From: Glossina fuscipes
Taxonomy: Eukaryota > Arthropoda > Insecta > Diptera > Glossinidae
Direction: 5' to 3'
Assembly (NCBI RefSeq): GCF_014805625.2
Contig: NW_023998491.1
Location: 860,582-924,581 of the forward strand
DNA length: 64,000 nucleotides
Within the stretch, counting starts at the first letter, position 1. Each line of letters starts with the position of its first letter. Below, one piece after another: positions 58,902-64,000 of the stretch. The position numbers and the translations under genes were made by a program. The notes beneath the pieces are model-generated. The model was not told where the DNA came from and made no database searches. It was given only the letters and a program-made list of their open reading frames with translations.

Positions 58902-59715
58902 AACTACAGCAACGCAGACCGCGCGTAATATAAAAATGGTTCCAGTGTAAATGCGCAGCGGGCAGAACCAAATTGGTTCGTCAAATTTCGCATTAGTAGC
59001 TATGACCTCACAAGTGATCCATGCGATTGCCTACACTCACCGGCCGATAGTGACATGCTTAAGGTCACCGTTGAGTCTGACATATCGCAAAGTACTTATG
59101 AATTATCATTAGAGCTTGGTGTTAGCAAATAAACAATATTAACCCATTTAGCTCAAGTCAAGTGAGGTCCCCGTGAACTGAACGCAAAGCAGGCAAACAA
59201 AGGCGTTCGATTTTACATCACTTGTAATGAGAAACCTATTCAATATGATAATCGCAAACCAAAGCTTACTCCAAAGCGCAGCATTCATAAGAAGAGTATG
59301 ATGGCGAGTGTTTTGTGGTATACGGCACGTACGGATCAAGACGATTTCTTGAAACCAGCCTCGTCAATCGTAGCAAGAATATACTGTAACCAAGAAGACA
59401 AAGTGATGCTAAAAATTGAAGAAAAACAGCCCAGAATGGTCAACAGATTGACTCGCTATCTTATTGAAAGGTAACGCCAGACTACACACTGCTCAAACGA
59501 CGGTGGCAAAACTACAGGAATAGGACCTTCTGGACCTTCTTTATCATTCGCCATACTCACCAGATCTAGCTCACACTGACTACCACTTCTTTCGCAATTT
59601 GGGCAACTTCTTGATAGGGAAAAATTTTAATTCCGATAATGCAGTAAAACTGGCCTTTCAGGGATTCATAAACTCTTGTCCGCCGATAAGGGCGCGTACT
59701 CTGATGAATAAATGA
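58902..59715 (+). pseudogene. mariner transposase pseudogene
   Basis: With several stops and frameshifts, the + strand encodes most of a mariner transposase. The order is: AEPNWFVKFR (N-terminal helix), DISQSTYELSLELGVSK then TILTHLAQVK (second helix-turn-helix), GPRELN (the linker 'W-x-P-H-E-L' remnant), ITCNEKPIQYDNRK (first catalytic block), GNARLHTAQTTVAKLQE (second block), and HSPYSPDLAHTDYHFFRNL (third block). The family uses three aspartates. In this copy the first is Asn (position in ITCNEK) and the second is Asn (GNAR, normally DNAR); only the third (TDYH) remains. The frame ends with a TGA at 59713-59715. The copy is inactive. Terminal inverted repeats were not recognised. It is a different subfamily from the fragment at 8375-8689. 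Confidence 0.85.
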
Positions 59716-59719
59716 ATTT

Positions 59720-62210
59720 TTTACATTTTTCGCATTTTTTTTACAAATTTCAACCTTGAGAACCTAACAAGTGAGGAACACGGAAAACTTGAAGAAAGTA
59801 AGTGTAAATATGGAAAATGGACGAAGAAATGATCAAAGGAATTGACTAAGTCAATTTTAAAATCTTATCCTAACCTACTGATGGGTGTAAACATAAGAAG
59901 GAAATGGCAATGCTGGTGAATTGTCGACAGGCCTGTCTGTCGAAGAGTACGACATGAATGGTGAAGCCGTCGTAGGCACTTGAAAATATACCTATTATTA
60001 TATATTTATTATTATTTACTTATCATTTCATCTATGCACGTATGTATGTTAAATATATTCTCTGTTGAATAATTTTTTTTAGCCGAGTTGTCGTTTTCTT
60101 TTATTTCCTCCCGGAATGTTGCATACAAGAAAAAGCTATATTTTACAAAAAGTAGGTAGGGTTTGATTTTGTATAAAAACGTTTTACTTTGCCATATAAA
60201 TATTGTACACAATGTTCTCTTAGCGCTTGTAAAGTAAACAAGACGGCAAGTATTTGCTTCGATTATAAATTCTTTTTTTTTTTTTTTTGCTTTCTTGTAG
60301 CTATGGATGTGCATTGGCAGGGTACTGCGAAAGGAGAAATTGTATCGATTCCTTTGACGGCACGATATTGCATCAAACTTGAGGTTTTATTTGTGCTTAA
60401 GAGCGCGAAAAAAAATTATTTATATGAAAAATGTCTATCTAGCAGAGTATAGAAGACATAGAAAAGAAAAACATTTTGTTTTTTTTCTTTTTCTTTTTTT
60501 CTTTTTGGTAGGAGCTGTAAGGATGTTTTTGATTAGTGTTATATGTAATAAAAAATGTTTTCCAAAAAATTACATTTTATAGGGTTAAATGGATTTTTAA
60601 AAATTAAAAAAAAAAAAACCTTTCTTTAGCGACTATATTGCGATTACTATTTAAAAAGTCGAGTTTTGTGCCTTTGCATCTTATAGTTGGAAGGAAACAT
60701 AAATACTTAGGTTCTTAGAAAGTAAAATTTTGTTATAAGGAAATATTATTGTAAACCTGTGACTTCTGCCGTACCCGCGATATTTTTATATATATTACGT
60801 CTATTTTCCCATCCTCTAGTAGCAAGACTAGTATAGTAGGTTTCCCGCCCCTTTTCCAGTCTTGGGAAGTAACCTGCAAAACTAAAGACTGAGATGTTTA
60901 TCCCTTGTTCCTATGCACTAAAATCTCTAATAATTCGGTCTCGATCGTAGGTCAACTATAAATTGTTTCTTACCGTAAACATTACAGCTTAGAAGAATGC
61001 AGTATTTTTTTTTTTTTTTGCTGAAACCTTTTCTTTGATCGAAAAATTTAAATATGGGAAACTTGAACCGTTTCACATTCTTATGGAATTGAGAACTATT
61101 TCTTCCCTCTTAATTTGAAACTTCCCAATATCTTGGAAAGGTGAAAACCGTCACTAACTTGGCTGTAAGCTGTATTCAAGTAAATGTGAAACGACAAGTT
61201 TCTTCTCGAGTAGCAACAATAAGCGAACAGGCACACAAGGGACGTGCGAAACTCACGCTTTGACCTTGAGCATGATCGAGCAGATGCATGCTTTGCAATC
61301 CCTACTGTACAAATTTGTTTTAGTTACTAGTTAGGCCAGAATGACTAACTAAATATGCCGCCAATTCTCCGTAGGGGATGTTTGTATACACAAACCCAAA
61401 CATATTTCCAAATATATTTCGACAAAAAGGCGCAAATTACTAAAACATGTTGTTGACTTCTTGCGATGTTTTGCTATAATAGAAATATTTGCCAAAAGGA
61501 AAGGGAGAAACGTTTTCTTGTCCGCTTCGTTACTGTGTGTGGACGGATGATTTCATTTCGAGCGTTGAGTACAAACAGGCAAACAAAAAAAAAAAAAAAA
61601 ATAAATAAATAAAAATAAAATAAATATTGGATTTCTGCAGGCTGGAATAGATGTATATATATATATGTATGTCATTTTCTATGAGTTTGTACGTCCTGTC
61701 AGATGTATTGCTTGTTTGCTTACTTGTAACTTGTACTTCTTTTAATATCAATGTTTTAGTTTCAAGTTTTCTTCACTTTTTCTCATTTTTTTCTTTGTGA
61801 AGTAATCAAATTTCTTTGTTTACATTTTATTCATTATTTTTCTTCGTTTCGTTTCTTTTTTTTTTTTTTTGTTGCTATAATGGGCTAATAAAAAAATGGA
61901 AAAATATTAAAGCAATCAGAGTTAATATAAAAAATTTTGAAAGTTATTTTTTGACAAGCATTTATTTAATTTGAATTCATAAATAGAGAACTCAGCTGGA
62001 GATGAATTGCGCAATTCATACAATTGAAGACTTTACCTAATTACAATTCAAATAGAAAAAGTCTTAAATCAACAGACAATTTATACAAACATATAAGCAA
62101 ATAAACAGTGTGCCTATCAATTACTCATCAAACTCCGTACTAGGATTCCGAATGGTTAGGATTGAACTCTTAGTTTAGAGAAAACATGCGCAGTGCACGG
62201 GCATTTAAGA
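59720..62210. other. non-coding stretch with simple repeats
   Basis: A-run plus (AAAT)n at 61585-61623 and T-runs at 60272-60288, 61005-61019 and 61857-61870. No supported gene. Confidence 0.55.
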
Positions 62211-62214
62211 GGAG

Positions 62215-62880
62215 TAGTCTTAATGGGAGCAATACGAGATTAAGTTATAAATCACGTTTAGATTCCTACGGAGAATTCCAAGTTGATTAAAAACCTCATG
62301 ATTTAACCTTCACCAATTAGTAAGCTTAATAAAAAGAAAGTTCCTCGTCGGACGGGCAGGCGCATTCAGCAAAAACGGTTAGGCAATTGCACTATTAATT
62401 AAGTTTACCATGAAAGTAATGCCCAATACCATCCTACGTTTCTCAATTGGCGGCAAACAAGTGAGTAGCAACCTATTTTCATAAAAAGGTAGGGGAACAC
62501 TTGGATCCCAAGACAAACTTCCTAGAGGAAACAAGCACTGCCTGTGCAAAGATTTTATAGAATTCACATGGCAACGATACGATTGAGCTGACATCTACTC
62601 TTCTCCTCACATATGGGTTGTCGAATTTTCTCAAATCCACGCTCTCCAGTTTATATGAGTCCATAAAATATTCCGTTGCCATCTTACAGTTCTTTTGGAC
62701 ATCGCGTTACCAAATTATTTACGTCCGCTTGGAGAAAAGCATGATTGTGTTTCCAAATGAACAGGTAAGAACAGTTTCACGCCATCTGTGTACATTAGGA
62801 TACGGGCGGACTTAACAGCTATGGGAATATCATTGATGCATAGCGTAAACAGAATTGCTGTCAAGTGAGTCCCTTGTGCA
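62215..62880 (-). mobile_element. LINE copy 3, older subfamily
   Basis: Minus strand from 62880: QGTHLTAILFTLCINDIPIA then ARILMYTDGVK. This matches the V-P-Q-G-S-H-L-x-x-L-L-F ... N-D motif and the YADD box, which here reads YTDG, so one catalytic Asp is lost. Next are ATEYFMDSYKLESVDL (equivalent to FSTQYFIDSHRLEDVDS of copy 1) and SLSWDPSVPLPFYENRLLL (equivalent to NLGWDPISPPPPYENRLLL). Then follow PPIEKRRMVLGITFMVNLIN and FIKLTNW and the frame resembling FNQLGILRRNLNVIYNLI. About 150 bases between YTDG and ATEYF are missing. Inactive. Confidence 0.85.
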
Positions 62881-62984
62881 AAACTGAATATATAATCTGC
62901 AGATCTTTGGAAAAGCTACTACTCAAGCATCCACGCCGTACTAGTTTCATTCTTTCGCAGGGCACGGTTTAACCACAGTTTTAA

Positions 62985-63170
62985 CTAAATAACATAGACA
63001 TGTTTCGCTTACAATACTTTTTTAAAAAATTCTCGAAAAGTTCTATTTTAACTATATTTTGATACAAATTCCTCCGAGATTCATTTAACAGGATACTGTT
63101 AAGCGCTTAAAAGAGCCTGAAAAACATTTTTTGGTTTGTGTCTTTGCTAGTTATATTTAAATAAAATTTG
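62985..63170 (+). repeat. dispersed repeat R1, copy d (long form)
   Basis: ACATAGACATGTTTCGCTTA and TTTTTTAAAAAATTCTCG match the front of copy c. ACTGTTAAGCGCTTAAAAGA, TTTTTTGGTTTGTGTCTTTG and CTAGTTATATTTAAAT match the shared end. It lies just after LINE copy 3. Confidence 0.65.
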
Positions 63171-63174
63171 TTTT

Positions 63175-64000
63175 TCAACAAGCCGGAAACTTACGCATTA
63201 CAAAAAAGCGATTGAAAATGAATGCAATAATTCGACGCTGTTCATCTGCGCAGGGAAGCCCATCTTGGTCCGATATACAACCATGCTTTAAGGATCGTAG
63301 TCTTTGCAAGACTTCATCATTCTACGTTCAAAAAAAGCCCTTAATGATTGTTATTGACCTTTCTTTACCAAATCCAAGAAGTCTTGGGAAAAAGGTTTTC
63401 CCTCCGTGACTAATATCGCTTTAAAATCTCCTTTTTTACCCTTTCATCTATTCATTGGTCCGTCCATATTCACAAACATACCTACTTAGCACAAATTATG
63501 TCTTTCCCGGGAGACCAAATTGAAAATTTATTTTAACTGGACCCACAGCAGTTAGTGGAATGTTGACAAACATTGCTATAAATTCCCAGAGTGGCTCCTC
63601 CGTTGCACTAGGCTTATGTTCCGGTATATTTTGTTGAGTAAATTTTGCGACTGAATTTTATTGAAGACGCGACGACACCCTGTTATTGTCCAGTGTCGAA
63701 CTTTTTTATTTACAATTTGCTATTTTTTTGCTTTTTTCTATTTTTAGTGAATAAAAGCTGATGTCGAGAACACTTTTGTAAAGAATTCAAAATTAAAATT
63801 AAACAAATTCTTTAATTAGTACAATTGCTTCTGTAATCAACAAGCAGACAGATAAATAAATTTTTCTAGTCTATAAAAGCGCAAGCAGACCTAAGCTAAC
63901 CTTCTTCCGTTCTGGTCTTCCCTCAGTCGTCTAGCTATGCGCATTCGTCAACAAAAAAAAACTTGCCTAGAGATTTTCCCCATTGCTCCTCCTCGTTGCT
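63175..64000. other. non-coding stretch, nothing recognised
   Basis: A short frame at 63212-63409 has no recognised domain. No repeat core was seen in the last 800 bases. Confidence 0.5.

Overview
The window is AT-rich nuclear DNA from a higher fly (Schizophora-type dipteran). The signs are long gene-poor stretches, abundant microsatellites, GT-AG splice signals, a possible intron of only 57 bp, degenerate mariner and LINE copies, and many short interspersed elements carrying the TATA-plus-GTCY signature of the dipteran INE-1/DINE-1/mini-me group. The genus cannot be told from sequence alone. Almost all long open frames are chance or low-complexity. There is no operon, CRISPR array, rRNA or intact tRNA.

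Only one host coding segment is well supported: the first coding exon of a secreted or membrane protein on the + strand (22446-23034). It has a TATA-like box and a GA-repeat leader upstream, an N-terminal hydrophobic segment, a Ser/Ala-rich stretch, and a consensus splice donor at 23035. No continuation exon is recognisable downstream, so the remaining 41 kb on the + strand is probably one large first intron. The family is not certain; a glypican-like start is a weak hypothesis. A weaker exon-like segment with cysteines lies on the minus strand (41437-41702), and two other coding-like fragments occur at 18886-19156 and 25192-25425.

Region by region: 1-7 kb is non-coding with simple repeats and a tRNA-like sequence (3980-4050). 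At 7.1-8.7 kb, minus strand, there is a disabled unknown reading frame and a mariner N-terminal fragment. At 10.5-11.5 kb there is an INE-like element and a solo LTR bounded by TGTGAGGA/TCCTCACA with a GCGC target duplication. At 12.9-20.5 kb there are tandem and dispersed repeats plus several INE-like elements. 22.2-23.0 kb holds the real exon. 23.4-25.1 kb holds a 5'-truncated LINE followed directly by an INE-like element. 26.6-30.6 kb holds a decayed LINE, a tandem repeat family and a dimeric INE-like element. 30.6-41.4 kb is essentially empty apart from simple repeats and a second tRNA-like sequence (34.1 kb). 41.4-43.9 kb holds the minus-strand exon-like segments and a cluster of inverted and dispersed repeats. 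48.0-54.2 kb holds a second LINE with a readable YADD motif and four INE-like elements. 58.2-63.2 kb holds a LINE tail, a mariner with two of three catalytic Asp codons lost, a third LINE and another dispersed repeat.

The mobile elements are all visibly disabled fragments. No novel defence or biosynthetic system was found; the most interesting leads are the unidentified exons and the unnamed repeat families.
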